In this document: positions 22,984-31,976 of the stretch, piece by piece
How positions within the stretch are numbered: position 1 is the stretch's first letter
How the letters are laid out: each line of letters begins with the position of its first letter
Assembly (NCBI RefSeq): GCF_013409045.1
Contig: NZ_JACCBT010000001.1
Location: 310,001 to 374,000 of the forward strand
Length of the DNA: 64,000 nt
Source of the DNA: Actinomadura citrea
GTDB taxonomy: Bacteria; Actinomycetota; Actinomycetes; Streptosporangiales; Streptosporangiaceae
Direction of reading: 5' to 3'
Program-made: the position numbers and the translations under genes
Notes under the pieces: model-generated
What the model was told of the DNA's origin: nothing
Databases searched by the model: none
The model's input: only the letters and a program-made list of their open reading frames with translations

Positions 22984-23343
22984 TCAGAGACGGGCTCGCT
23001 CGGCGCGCGTGAGCTTGGCGACCACGAGATCGTAGGAGTGGTCGACCAGCTCCCACACCTCCTCGGCGGGCACCGAGCCGTCGAGGACGACGGTGTTCCA
23101 GTGCCGCTTGTCGAGGTGGTAGCCGGGCGTGACCGCGGCATGGCGGGCGCGCAGCTCCTCGGCCAGGCCCGGGTCGCACTTGAGGCTGACGCTCGGCGGC
23201 GACGCGCCCAGCGGAACCAGGGCGAACATCCGCCCGGCGACCTTGAACACGGCCACGTCGTCGCCGAACGGGTAGTCCTCCACCGCGCCCGGCTTGGCCA
23301 CGCACTCCGCGATCACCCGATCACGCCACGACCCGTCCGTCAC
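22984..23343 (-). CDS. MmcQ/YjbR family protein
   Basis: A 119-residue YjbR-like protein: CVAKPGAVEDYPFGDDVAVF, KVAGRMFALVPLG, VSLKCDPGLAEELRARH, GYHLDKRHWNTVVLDG and a final ELVDHSYDLVVAKLT. The fold resembles CyaY/frataxin-like DNA-binding domains; function is unproven. A more distant member lies at 55032. A purine-rich stretch (22921-22960) follows its stop. It is convergent with nothing and lies between M20 and PGRP genes on the same strand. Confidence 0.85.
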   Translation of the reverse strand: MTDGSWRDRVIAECVAKPGAVEDYPFGDDVAVFKVAGRMFALVPLGASPPSVSLKCDPGLAEELRARHAAVTPGYHLDKRHWNTVVLDGSVPAEEVWELVDHSYDLVVAKLTRAERARL

Positions 23344-23383
23344 CCTTCACACCCTAGAGCCCGGTCCCGGCGCGGCCCGGGTC

Positions 23384-25474
23384 TCAGCGGAGGTAGACGA
23401 GGCCGTCGATGCCGACCATGGGACGGCCCGAGGTGCCCGCCACGACGATCTTGATGGTGTGCCTGCCGCTGCTGCTCCAGGTGCGCGTCCACATCAGCTG
23501 GCGGTAGGCCGTGGTCGACGCCCGGGTGTCCAGCGTGCCGATCTTGGCGCCGTCCACGTAGACGTACACGGCGCCCAGGTAGGAGGCGCGCTTGAAGATG
23601 AGGCCCGCGGTGCGCCCGGTGAACGTCCAGCTCGCGCTCGCGCCCCGGTACTTGCTGTAGAGGCCGCGTCCGCCCAGGTAGGAACTGGTCGTGCTGAGAC
23701 CCCAGGTGCCGGTGCGGCGCGCGGCGCCCTCGCTCTGGCCGCCGGTGTAGCGGCTCAGGCTGGAGGTGCCGGCGTTGCCCGCGGCGTCCGTGGCGGCCAG
23801 CGTCCAGGTCTGGGTCGTGGACGGCTTGGCGACCGCGGCCCACTGCGTCGTGGTGGTGGAGAACGTCTTGGCCGCAGGGGACGTGGCCTTCAGCGAGCCG
23901 AGGAGGGCGTTGTCGCCGGCCTTCCAGGTGAGCCAGACGGGCCACGCGCCGCTGTTGACCGTCGCCTTGCGCAGCGAGAGCGCCTCGGACGAGATGACGG
24001 GGCGCGTCGTGTCCGCGACGACCGTGAAGACGGGGGACGCCGAGGCCGTCCCGTCGGCGAAGGCGGCGTTCAACTGGACCGCGTGCGTCCCCGGCGCGAG
24101 GGTCACCGTGGCGGAGGCGGCGCCCGCGGCCGGTGTCGCGGCCGTCGCGCCGTCCACGCTGACGGTGTAGGTCGCGCCGTCCGCCGGCGTCCAGTTCAGG
24201 GTGGCCGTGCTCTTGGTGTAGTAACGGCCCCCGGCGGCGTTCGCGCCGGTCACGGTGGCGGCCAGGGCCGGGACGGTGATCTGCTTGGCGGCCGTCCGGA
24301 CGGCGGGAAGCGCGGAGTAGAGCTGCGCGCCGGGGCACGCGGTCGCGAACCCGTCGCGGTGGCCGGAGATCGTGTTGAACTCGACCTCCTGCCCGAAGGG
24401 GTACTTCCCGCCCGTCCCGTTGGGCGCGGCCGACGTCAGCGTCGTCTTCGCCGTCGGATCGACCCCGGTCAGGCCGAGCTTCCACGCGGCGATCCTCGCG
24501 ACGCCGTCCAGGGCGGCCTTGGTGGGCGCGACGCCGGGAACGTCCGGGTCGTTCGCGGCGGTGTAGGTGCCGAGGACGGCGATCCCGGTGGTGTCGGTGT
24601 TGAACCCGTAGGTGTGGGCGCCGTGGACGGGACGGTCGACGCCCCCGCCCCGTCCCTCGAAGACCGTGCCGCACTTGTCGACCAGGAAGTTGTAGCCGAT
24701 GTCGTCCCAGCCCTGGCTCTGCACGTGGTACAGGAACACCGACCGGATCACCGACGCCGACTCGGTGCAGGAGTAGCCGTTGCCCGTGTCGGTGTGGTGG
24801 ACGAACGCGGCCTTGACCGAGGTGTCATAGGCCGGCGGGTTCCGGACGATGGACTCGTCCGCGCCCCACCCGGCCCGCGCCACGATCGCCGGCTTCGGCG
24901 CGGTGACGGGCCCGGCGAGGGGCGTGGTCGCCGCTACGAGCTTCATCCCGGTCCCACCGGCCGGTCCCGCCGCCCGCGGCGTCGGCGCCGCCGCGGAGGC
25001 GCCCGGGTCGATCAGGTCGACGCGCAGGCCCTCCGGCAGCGTGCGGCCCTGCCCGGTCACGCGCACGTCGACACCGTTGGACGGGCCGACCCACAGCCCG
25101 TTCGTCCCGCCGCGTCCACCCTGGTCAGGGGCATCGGCCAGCTCCGGCTCCAGCGTGCGCCACCCCGACCAGCGGCCGGTCTTGGCGTCCCGCGTGCGGA
25201 GCCGGACGGTTCCCCTGAGCTCCTCGCGGGGCTTGTCCCAGGTGACGCCGACGAGGCTGAACGGCTCGGTCTCCACGGCCGGCAGCCCCTTGACCCTCTT
25301 GTCCGCGGCGGCCGCGGTGGCCATGTCCGCCAGCGGGCGGGCCTGGACCCGTCCCGGCCCCGGCCGGGTCGCGGAGGCCGTCGTCGCCGTGGAGGTCGAG
25401 GAGACCGTCCAGACCACCGTCCCCGCCACCGCCATGGCGGCGAGCGAGGTCCCGATCACTGTGCGCTTGAGCAT
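23384..25474 (-). CDS. Secreted peptidoglycan-recognition N-acetylmuramoyl-L-alanine amidase
   Basis: A 696-residue exported protein with a Sec signal (MLKRTVIGTSLAAMAVAGTV, cleavage probably after ASA near 35). Residues about 55-160 form an N-terminal beta-rich module. The PGRP/amidase_2 domain spans about 200-365: RAGWGADES, FVHHTDTGNGYSC, GYNFLVDKCGTVFEGRGGG, TGIAVLGTY and ISGHRDGFATACPG carry the zinc ligands (His, His, Cys) needed for cleavage of the muramoyl-L-Ala bond. Residues 375-696 are Ig-like repeats ending in a carbohydrate-binding-like beta domain. It acts on cell wall outside the cell. ATG 25474 follows GGGGAAG. Confidence 0.9.
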   Translation of the reverse strand: MLKRTVIGTSLAAMAVAGTVVWTVSSTSTATTASATRPGPGRVQARPLADMATAAAADKRVKGLPAVETEPFSLVGVTWDKPREELRGTVRLRTRDAKTGRWSGWRTLEPELADAPDQGGRGGTNGLWVGPSNGVDVRVTGQGRTLPEGLRVDLIDPGASAAAPTPRAAGPAGGTGMKLVAATTPLAGPVTAPKPAIVARAGWGADESIVRNPPAYDTSVKAAFVHHTDTGNGYSCTESASVIRSVFLYHVQSQGWDDIGYNFLVDKCGTVFEGRGGGVDRPVHGAHTYGFNTDTTGIAVLGTYTAANDPDVPGVAPTKAALDGVARIAAWKLGLTGVDPTAKTTLTSAAPNGTGGKYPFGQEVEFNTISGHRDGFATACPGAQLYSALPAVRTAAKQITVPALAATVTGANAAGGRYYTKSTATLNWTPADGATYTVSVDGATAATPAAGAASATVTLAPGTHAVQLNAAFADGTASASPVFTVVADTTRPVISSEALSLRKATVNSGAWPVWLTWKAGDNALLGSLKATSPAAKTFSTTTTQWAAVAKPSTTQTWTLAATDAAGNAGTSSLSRYTGGQSEGAARRTGTWGLSTTSSYLGGRGLYSKYRGASASWTFTGRTAGLIFKRASYLGAVYVYVDGAKIGTLDTRASTTAYRQLMWTRTWSSSGRHTIKIVVAGTSGRPMVGIDGLVYLR

Positions 25475-25675
25475 TCTTCCCCGTTCACAAGGCCGACCCC
25501 GGTGATCATTCAGCGCCGAGATCATCCAGAACGTCACAGCTCGCCCGCGTCCGTCTGCCTGGTGCCCCCGGCAGGGTCGGCGGGAGGCAATGACCTGCCC
25601 AAACCCGTATCGAAGGGCACTTGCCGCGCCACCGGCGGGTACCTCGCACACGAGCCGCGATCGGGGGTGGAGGCG

Positions 25676-26677
25676 GTGCGCATCCAAGGGCCCGTCGCCC
25701 CCATGGCCGCGACCGCCCTCGACCACGTCCCGCAGGAAAGGGCCTGCTCGGGCGGCTGCCGCTACGAGCCGAAGTTCGACGGGTTCCGCTGCGTCGCGCG
25801 TGTGAGCGAGGAAGGCGACGTCCAGCTCTGGTCGCGCCGCCTCAAGCGCCTCGACGCGGCCTTCCCCGAGATCGTCTCGGCCGTCTCCGGAACCCTCCCG
25901 CCCGGCACGGTCGTGGACGGCGAGATCGTCCGCTGGGGACGCGACGGCCGCCTGGACTTCTCCGCCCTCCAGCGCCGTCACGTCACACGCCGCACCGGCT
26001 CCCCGATCACCGAGCCATGCCACTACGTCGTCTTCGACGTCCTGGAAGCCGGCGGAACCGACCACCGCTCCGCCCCCCTCGCCTCCCGCCGCACCGAGCT
26101 GGAGCGCCTCCTGAACGACCTCCCCGGCACGTCCCGCATCGTCCTCTGCCCGCAACTCCGCGACGTGGGCGAAGCCCGCCTGTGGTTCGAGATCCTCGTC
26201 GCGCAGGGCGTCGAGGGCCTGGTCGTGAAGGCCGCGGGCGACCCCTACCAGGAGGGCAAGCGCGGCTGGTGGAAGGTGAAGCACCGCACCACGACCGAGG
26301 CGATCATCGGCGGAGTGACCGGCACCCTTGAACAGCCGGAGGCCCTGCTTCTCGGCAGACCCACGACCGCCGGAACATTCCGAGTGGTCGCGCGCACCAC
26401 ACCACTCGACCCCCGAGCCCGCACGGCACTGACCGGCGCCCTGTCCCAGGCGGGCGCGGACCACCCCTGGCCAGAGCCCCTGCCCGCAGGCTGGGCGGGC
26501 GGCCTCCCCGCCACCAGGGATCCGATCCACTACACCCGCGTCACCCCGAACACCGTCGCGGAGATCAGCGTGGACGCCGCAGTGGAACACGGCCGCTGGC
26601 GCCACGCCGCCCGCTTCGTCCGCCTGAGACCCGAGCTGACCCCTGACGACGTCCCCCAAGACCTGAACCTGGCCTGA
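25676..26677 (+). CDS. ATP-dependent DNA ligase (LigC-like)
   Basis: A 333-residue ligase. GTG 25676 (VRIQGPVAPMAATALDHVP) follows GGTGGAG; the frame is open far upstream but only as antisense of the amidase. Nucleotidyl Lys33 is in EPKFDGFR (motif I); VVDGEIVRWG is motif III, EGLVVKAAGDPY motif IV and GWWKVKHRTT motif V. The C-terminal OB domain is present. Short ATP-dependent ligases of actinobacteria serve repair or non-homologous end joining; no Ku gene is adjacent, so a LigC-type repair role is most likely. Confidence 0.9.
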   Translation: MRIQGPVAPMAATALDHVPQERACSGGCRYEPKFDGFRCVARVSEEGDVQLWSRRLKRLDAAFPEIVSAVSGTLPPGTVVDGEIVRWGRDGRLDFSALQRRHVTRRTGSPITEPCHYVVFDVLEAGGTDHRSAPLASRRTELERLLNDLPGTSRIVLCPQLRDVGEARLWFEILVAQGVEGLVVKAAGDPYQEGKRGWWKVKHRTTTEAIIGGVTGTLEQPEALLLGRPTTAGTFRVVARTTPLDPRARTALTGALSQAGADHPWPEPLPAGWAGGLPATRDPIHYTRVTPNTVAEISVDAAVEHGRWRHAARFVRLRPELTPDDVPQDLNLA

Positions 26678-26713
26678 CCCCCGAAACGCTCGACGGCCGT
26701 GCTGCCGGCCCGG

Positions 26714-27304
26714 TCAGGCGGTCCCGGCGGGACGGCCGAGTTCGGCGAGATGGAAGGCGATGATCTCGCGCATCCGCGCCGGGGTGGTCACGTGGGGATG
26801 GGTGGCGGCGTGGACGGCCAGGCCGTCGACAAGCGCGTGCAGCCGATCGGTCTCGTGCTCCACGGCGGGTTCGGGGACGCCCAGGGAGCGTGCGAGGGAG
26901 CGGCAGCCCTCGCGCAGGAGGTCGTACCCTTCGCCTTGCAGGGCCCGCAGCTTCGGATCCACCATCGCGCGGGCGGTGAAGGCCAGCCATACCCGGTTCT
27001 CCACGGCTCGCTCCTCGTCCATCGGCAGCAGTTCGGCCAGCACCAACTCGGCGCGGCGACGCTGGTCGGGCTCGGGGGGAAGTGCCGCCATCCGCTGCTC
27101 GATCCGCTCGATGATCGCGCGCAGGGTGAACGCCAGCAGCTCGGACTGCGTGGCGAAGTAGTGCCTCAGCGAACCCATCGACAGCCCGGCCTCGCTCGCC
27201 ACGTTGCGGACCGAGGCCCGGTCCAGTCCGTCGCGCAGGATCACCCGCCACACCGCCGCCGACACGTCCCGGCGCCGTTGCTCACCGTCCACCAATCGAG
27301 GCAT
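26714..27304 (-). CDS. TetR-family transcriptional regulator
   Basis: A 196-residue regulator. The helix-turn-helix is at about 10-55 (LDRASVRNVASEAGLSMGSL, RHYFATQSELLAFTL). The C-terminal domain matches the BetI-like group (VWLAFTARAMVDPKLRALQ). It is divergent from the membrane protein at 27386; a perfect 22-bp palindrome and a degenerate copy lie in the 81-bp gap, so it should repress itself and that gene. Confidence 0.92.
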   Translation of the reverse strand: MPRLVDGEQRRRDVSAAVWRVILRDGLDRASVRNVASEAGLSMGSLRHYFATQSELLAFTLRAIIERIEQRMAALPPEPDQRRRAELVLAELLPMDEERAVENRVWLAFTARAMVDPKLRALQGEGYDLLREGCRSLARSLGVPEPAVEHETDRLHALVDGLAVHAATHPHVTTPARMREIIAFHLAELGRPAGTA

Positions 27305-27311
27305 CCCCCAT

Positions 27312-27333
27312 TAGTAGCACAGTCGTGCTACTA
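27312..27333. promoter_or_regulatory. TetR operator, perfect
   Basis: TAGTAGCAC (27312-27320) and GTGCTACTA (27325-27333) form a perfect 9-bp-arm palindrome around AGTC, 8 bp before the TetR start codon. Confidence 0.8.
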
Positions 27334-27342
27334 TCCGCCGGA

Positions 27343-27362
27343 AGTAGCACAGTTGTACTAGT
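27343..27362. promoter_or_regulatory. TetR operator, degenerate second copy
   Basis: AGTAGCAC-AGTT-GTACTAGT keeps the left arm of the site at 27312 exactly, with a changed right arm. It lies 24 bp before the membrane protein start. Confidence 0.6.
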
Positions 27363-27385
27363 ACGCCTCGAACGGAGACCTGCCG

Positions 27386-28441
27386 ATGCGCCTCGACCCC
27401 CCCTTGCAACGTCCGTCCCGCACCGGCCCGCAGTCAGGCGTCGGCACGGTCCGATCGCTCTTCCGCCGTCGCGCCGTAGGGGCGGCCGTGCTGGGATGGG
27501 TGTCGGCGAACGTGCTGATCCTGGTCCTGGCTGATCGAAGGCTCCCGCTCGACCTGCACGACGCCGCGGAGCGCACCACGTCCGCCCATCTGGTGGACCT
27601 CAACCTCCGGCTCGCCGAGGTCTTCGCCGTCATGGCCTTGGTCTTCCTCCTCACCCGGCGCCGCTCCAGGCCCGACCTGGCGGCCCGCGCCCCCGAGCGC
27701 GCCACCGCGCTCCGTGAGACCTGGCTGCTCATCGCCTACGGTGCGGGCGGGCTCGCCCTCGGGTTCGCGGTGGGACGGGCGTTCGGCTGGCACCCGTTCG
27801 GCCTGCACTTGGCCGGCTCGATGAACGAGACGAACGACCACGTCACGCGGGCCGAGGCGATCACCTGGGCCGGTTACAACCTGGTGGTGTTCGCGATCGT
27901 CCCGCTGGTGTACTTCCGGCGGCGCTATTCCGCCCGGGCGCTCAACCTGGTCTCCGCCGACCGGCGCGGCGACCTCCGCCTGATCGTCGTCGTGCTCCTG
28001 GTCGAGGCGGCCGTGCAGACCGCCGCGCTGCGACCGGAGATCCTCGGCCTCGGCGCCAGGCAGCTGCTACTGGGCGCGCCGCTCACCTTCGTCCTCTACA
28101 TGGCGGGCACGGTCCTGCCGACGATGGTCTTCGTCTATGCGATCCTGATGCCCCGCTTCGTCAAGCTGACCGGCTCGATCGCGACCACCGTGATCTTCGG
28201 CGGACTGGCCTACGCGGCGCTGCACGTGTGGGACTCCTGGGCGGAGTACGGCTCCCTCCGGGAGGCGGTCATCTCGATCGCCTTCCTGCTGCTCACCTAC
28301 TTCGGTCCCGGCATGGTGAAGGCATGGCTGACCGTGCGCACCGGCAACGCGTGGGTGCACGTCTGGGCCTACCACGCCCTGGCGCCCCACACCCTGGTCG
28401 ATACCCCGCACGTCGCGCACACCTTCCGCATCCACCGGTGA
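27386..28441 (+). CDS. Multi-spanning membrane protein, TetR-linked
   Basis: A 351-residue membrane protein with about eight hydrophobic spans (for example AVGAAVLGWVSANVLILVLA, FAVMALVFLLT, FVLYMAGTVLPTMVFVYAIL, AVISIAFLLLTYFGPGMVKA). Conserved-looking polar residues cluster near the end (WVHVWAYHALAPHTLVDTPH), reminiscent of intramembrane CPBP-type enzymes, but the EExxxR motif of those is not seen. I do not recognise the family with confidence. Control by the divergent TetR regulator suggests response to a small molecule. Confidence 0.7.
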   Translation: MRLDPPLQRPSRTGPQSGVGTVRSLFRRRAVGAAVLGWVSANVLILVLADRRLPLDLHDAAERTTSAHLVDLNLRLAEVFAVMALVFLLTRRRSRPDLAARAPERATALRETWLLIAYGAGGLALGFAVGRAFGWHPFGLHLAGSMNETNDHVTRAEAITWAGYNLVVFAIVPLVYFRRRYSARALNLVSADRRGDLRLIVVVLLVEAAVQTAALRPEILGLGARQLLLGAPLTFVLYMAGTVLPTMVFVYAILMPRFVKLTGSIATTVIFGGLAYAALHVWDSWAEYGSLREAVISIAFLLLTYFGPGMVKAWLTVRTGNAWVHVWAYHALAPHTLVDTPHVAHTFRIHR

Positions 28442-28587
28442 CCGGGACGGGGAACTCCGATCTCCGGTCAGGTAGGCGGCCGATGAGCCCGGCCGCCGTC
28501 CTGGCGCGGATCCCTGCTCGGTGCCGGTGAGGAACGGGGACAGCCGGTGGAGGGGCAGGCGCCCGGGCTGTGGGCGGTCGGGCGGAG

Positions 28588-28615
28588 CCGGGCGCCGTCC
28601 GGGGACGGCGCCCGG
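28588..28615 (-). terminator. Terminator of the DUF4185 gene
   Basis: CCGGGCGCCGTCC (28588-28600) and GGACGGCGCCCGG (28603-28615) are perfect 13-bp arms around GG, starting 8 bp beyond the minus-strand stop at 28623. Confidence 0.7.
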
Positions 28616-28622
28616 TCCCGGC

Positions 28623-29789
28623 TCAGGAGACCATGTTGATCTTGTACTGCATGATCCGGTAGTTCTTCGGGTCGAACCACTGGCTGACGATGATGTGGAA
28701 GTTGCCGAACGTCGAGCCGGGGACGACGAAGCCGCCGTAGGGGCTGGCGACGAGGTTGGCCGCCTCCGCGCCGGGAGCGGACGGCAGGATCATCGTCTGC
28801 TCCAGCGTCCGGGTCAGGTCCGAGGTCGGGAGCGGGAAGACCATCGCCCGGATCGACAGCGCGTTCATGTTCAGCCAGGTGAGGACGTACTTGCCGTCCA
28901 TGGCGCGGAAGCAGATCTCGCCCCACTTGCGGACGCCGAACACCGTCGTCGGAGGCGCCCCCCAACGCCAGTCGCCGTCCGCGTACCCCCACGGCTCGTA
29001 GGCGCCCGGGTCGCCGAGCCTCTCCTTGCGGACCCGGTGGAGCAGCATCCCCGAGTCCCGCTCGCGGTTGAAGACCGTCGACAGGACGTAGCACCACCCG
29101 TCGTCGGCCACCGCGTAGGTCTTCTGCTGGAACTGGCCGCCGTGCAGGTCACCCGGCCACTGGCACAGGTACTCCCAGGTCTCGCCGTTGTCGGTGGAGC
29201 GCCAGAAGTCGGTGTGGTGGGTGTCGTAGATGACGCCGCGCATGAGGTGCATGTACATGACGCCGTCCACGACGAACGCGTCGGACGGGATCGCGGTCGT
29301 GGCCTTGTCGCCGACCGGGTTGTGCGGCTCGTCGACGAGGGCCCTGGCACGGCCCCCGCCGACGCTTCCGTCGATGTGCAGGTTGTTCACGTCGCCGTTG
29401 CTGGATCGCAGGCCCACCGGGGCGCGCCAGTCGTCGGCGGGCTCGCCCGGGTTCGGCACGTGGTCGCCGTTGAAGGTGTCGCCGCAGACGAACAGCATGG
29501 TGCCGTCCGGGCACCGCACGGGGATGCCGAGGTCGGTCCAGGGCGAGGCGAACGGGCCGGTCTCGATCGGGCCGCTCAGGTTCTTGATCTTGGTCGCGAG
29601 GGTCGGGCTGGACGGGTCGCCCGGTCCGCCGGCCGTCCTCACCGTCGCCTGCCGCCCGTCCTGGCTGAATCCGACCCATCCCGCACCGACGGCCCCCGCG
29701 CCGAGGGCGACGCCGGCACCCATCCTGAGGAGCTTGCGGCGGGAGAGACCGCTGGTGGCCGTGCCCCTGTCGTCCGATGGAGGTGTCAT
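28623..29789 (-). CDS. TAT-exported DUF4185 domain protein
   Basis: A 388-residue protein. ATG 29789 (MTPPSDDRGTATSG) is preferred over 29891 because it follows GAAAGG and puts the twin-arginine signal SRRKLLRMGAGVALGAGAV at residues 16-34. The mature part is a DUF4185 beta-propeller-like domain: GDTFNGDHVPNPGEPADDWR, LHLMRGVIYDT-type blades, FWRSTDNGETWEY (Asp-box-like, as in sialidase propellers) and MLLHRVRKERLGDP. Such proteins are thought to bind or cut glycans outside the cell; activity unproven. An upstream element at 29895 is shared with the SGNH hydrolase gene. Confidence 0.85.
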   Translation of the reverse strand: MTPPSDDRGTATSGLSRRKLLRMGAGVALGAGAVGAGWVGFSQDGRQATVRTAGGPGDPSSPTLATKIKNLSGPIETGPFASPWTDLGIPVRCPDGTMLFVCGDTFNGDHVPNPGEPADDWRAPVGLRSSNGDVNNLHIDGSVGGGRARALVDEPHNPVGDKATTAIPSDAFVVDGVMYMHLMRGVIYDTHHTDFWRSTDNGETWEYLCQWPGDLHGGQFQQKTYAVADDGWCYVLSTVFNRERDSGMLLHRVRKERLGDPGAYEPWGYADGDWRWGAPPTTVFGVRKWGEICFRAMDGKYVLTWLNMNALSIRAMVFPLPTSDLTRTLEQTMILPSAPGAEAANLVASPYGGFVVPGSTFGNFHIIVSQWFDPKNYRIMQYKINMVS

Positions 29790-29894
29790 CTGGCGATGCC
29801 TTTCAGGTCGACTCTCGTGTACTGGAAATGCCCTTGGCGCCGCAGCCCTGGCGGGGATCGGTGGATCCCGGTCGTCCGGCGACAAGTTCATAAG

Positions 29895-29911
29895 AACATT
29901 AGTGTCTGTTT
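29895..29911 (-). promoter_or_regulatory. Shared upstream motif AAAYAGACANNNATGTT, copy 1
   Basis: On the minus strand the 17-mer reads AAACAGACACTAATGTT, 105 bp before the DUF4185 start. It matches 13 of 17 bases of a motif at 37132-37148 upstream of the SGNH hydrolase, in the same orientation. Confidence 0.4.
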
Positions 29912-30000
29912 TACCGTGGAGCGGGGGAGAGTCGCCAGGGAATCACGTTCAGTGATCCGTTTCTCCGCACCGCGGCACGCGCGCACGCCTCCAGGAGCCC

Positions 30001-30057
30001 GGGCGTTCCCCGGCAGGCCGGGCGTTCCCCGGCAGGCCGGGCGTTCCCCGGCCTGCC
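30001..30057 (-). terminator. Three 19-bp tandem repeats forming a terminator hairpin
   Basis: GGGCGTTCCCCGGCAGGCC repeats at 30001, 30020 and 30039; the last copy ends GCCTGCC instead of GCAGGCC. This lets 30031-30041 (GGCAGGCCGGG) pair perfectly with 30047-30057 around CGTTC. It lies just past the cutinase-like stop at 30090 and should terminate that operon. Confidence 0.6.
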
Positions 30058-30089
30058 GGTGACGAGTCCTCCTGGACGGACGATGGGGA

Positions 30090-31976
30090 TCAGGCGGTCT
30101 CGATGCGCTGGGCGAGCCAGTTCTCAAGGACCTCCAGCGCGGGGCGCCCGCTGCCGTCGACCGGGGCGGTGCCGTACATCACGTGCCGCTGCGTGCCGTA
30201 GAAGACCGCGGCGTCGAGGCCTTCCTTGACCAGGTTGCTCGGGTTGAGCCGGGTCTTCAGCAGCCCGTTGAGCGTGCCCTTGGGCAGCGGCACGCCGGCG
30301 ACGTTCAGGCCGTGTTCGGTCAGATCGGTGACCTGGGGGACCAGGGAGAGGAGATCGACGCCGTAGAAGGCGTTGAGCGACTTGACCGGGTCGGCCGGGT
30401 CGATGGCCGGAGGACGCTTCGGGTCGAAGTCGTCCAGCTTGTTCTGGATGGCGCGCAGGTCGCGGGTGATCCGGACCCAGTCGACGCGGTCGAGGACGGC
30501 GAGGGCCTCCCCGACGGCGCGCTCCGGGGAGCCGGGGGGCCACATGGCCAGCAGCGCGGCGAGGGGGGTGAGGTCGACCCGGTTGGCCGTCTCGGCCAGC
30601 GGCATCAGCCGGTCCTCGATCGCGACCAGGGAACGGTAGACGCCTCGCGTGTCGCCCCGCTGGGCGTACGCGGGGACGGCCCGCGCGGCGCGCTGGATGC
30701 CGCGGTAGTCGATCCTGCTGATCCCGCCGATGACGTTGCTCGCCTGGGCCAGCAGCGCGACGGGCTGGAGCCCCTGGATGACCTTGGTGACCTTGGCCAC
30801 CTGGTCGGACGGCAGCCCGGTCAGCGGCGCGGCCTTGGCGGCGGCGGCCAGTGCCGCCCGCGCCAGCGCGGCCGTGTCCCCCGCCTTCGCGGCGGCCTGC
30901 ACCGCGTCGAGGTCGGTGGCGAGTCCCACCAGGTCGGTGTTGGACAGCGCCTGGAGCACCTGGCCCGCCATGTGGTTCTGCGAGCCGGGCGGGGAGTTCA
31001 GCAGCGTGTTCACCAGGACGGGGTTGGCGACCAGGCGGGTGAGCGCCTGCAGCGGGCCGACGAGTTTCGCCAGCTCGCCGGCGGTGCCGGCCGCCCCGGT
31101 GGTGTCCTTGCCGCGCGCCTGGCCGGTCAGCGTCTTCAGGCCGGTGGGGACGGCGGTGAGGTCGGCCGGCTTGCCGTTGGCGGTGCCGAGGTCGGTGGAG
31201 AGCTCGCGCTCGGCCGAGCCCTGGAGGTTGGCGAGGCCGACACGGCTCAGCACGGTGCCGAGGGTGGCGGTGAGCTCGTTCTCCTCCGGCAGGGCGCAGT
31301 ACAGGTCGCCCTTGAGGCACACGTTCGCGACCCGGCCGGACAGCTCGCCGAATCCCTGCGGCCGCGGCCCGGCGAGGCCCCTGGTGCCGGGGAGCGGATC
31401 GCCGAGGTTCACCTCGCCCTTGGTCCCCCTGCCGGGGTCGGCCGCGCCTCCGCCCGCGATGTAGGAGGCGGCGGGGACCGGTCCCTGTCCCGCCCCGATC
31501 TGGGCGGCGATGTCGCCGTTGACGTCCGCGCCCTGGCTGAAGCCGAGGCCGACGAACCGGGTGCCGGGGCAGTCACGGGCGATGTCCGTCATCGCCTTGC
31601 GGGCGGCGTCGATCCCGGTCTGCTTGGAGTCGTTGTAGGTCTTGCCCTGGTCGAACGCGGTCGCGTTGTAGCCGACCCAGTACGCGGATATCCGGTCACC
31701 GAACCGTTGTTCCAGCGGTTCGGTGACGCCGCGGAGCATGCCGACGGGCGTGTCGGGGTCGGCGGCCGACGTGGTCTCCCAGGTGCCGGGCACGACGATC
31801 AGCTTGATCGGTGTGCAGGACATGGCCTCGGACGTCCGCGCCGCGTTGACCGTCCCGTCGGTGTTCAGCAGCGGCACCGCGGCGGCGGCCGCGACCGCTC
31901 CGGCCACCGCGACCGCGATGGCCGACCTGCGGTAGCGCTGCCTCATCGGCTTTCTGGCATGCAGTCCGGAGCTCAT
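30090..31976 (-). CDS. Exported cutinase-family hydrolase with long C-terminal extension
   Basis: A 628-residue exported protein with an N-terminal signal anchor (AIAVAVAGAVAAAAAVPLL). The cutinase-like alpha/beta hydrolase part covers about residues 50-230: KLIVVPGTWETT, the nucleophile elbow FVGLGFSQGADVNGD and disulfide Cys residues (SCTPI, DCPGT, LYCALP). About 390 further residues are helical, low-complexity and unlike ordinary cutinases; I recognise no domain there. The start ATG overlaps the stop of the upstream serine hydrolase as TGATG. Likely role: ester hydrolysis at the cell surface; substrate unknown. Confidence 0.8.
   Translation of the reverse strand: MSSGLHARKPMRQRYRRSAIAVAVAGAVAAAAAVPLLNTDGTVNAARTSEAMSCTPIKLIVVPGTWETTSAADPDTPVGMLRGVTEPLEQRFGDRISAYWVGYNATAFDQGKTYNDSKQTGIDAARKAMTDIARDCPGTRFVGLGFSQGADVNGDIAAQIGAGQGPVPAASYIAGGGAADPGRGTKGEVNLGDPLPGTRGLAGPRPQGFGELSGRVANVCLKGDLYCALPEENELTATLGTVLSRVGLANLQGSAERELSTDLGTANGKPADLTAVPTGLKTLTGQARGKDTTGAAGTAGELAKLVGPLQALTRLVANPVLVNTLLNSPPGSQNHMAGQVLQALSNTDLVGLATDLDAVQAAAKAGDTAALARAALAAAAKAAPLTGLPSDQVAKVTKVIQGLQPVALLAQASNVIGGISRIDYRGIQRAARAVPAYAQRGDTRGVYRSLVAIEDRLMPLAETANRVDLTPLAALLAMWPPGSPERAVGEALAVLDRVDWVRITRDLRAIQNKLDDFDPKRPPAIDPADPVKSLNAFYGVDLLSLVPQVTDLTEHGLNVAGVPLPKGTLNGLLKTRLNPSNLVKEGLDAAVFYGTQRHVMYGTAPVDGSGRPALEVLENWLAQRIETA

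Noticed and set aside
23294..25675. Long upstream extension of the DNA ligase frame
   Set aside because: Antisense to the PGRP amidase; composition is Arg/Gly/Ala-rich with no domain, and the ligase family starts at the VRIQGPV segment.
29995..30060. Three 19-bp repeats as a CRISPR array
   Set aside because: Units are directly adjacent with no spacers, and they fold into a terminator hairpin.
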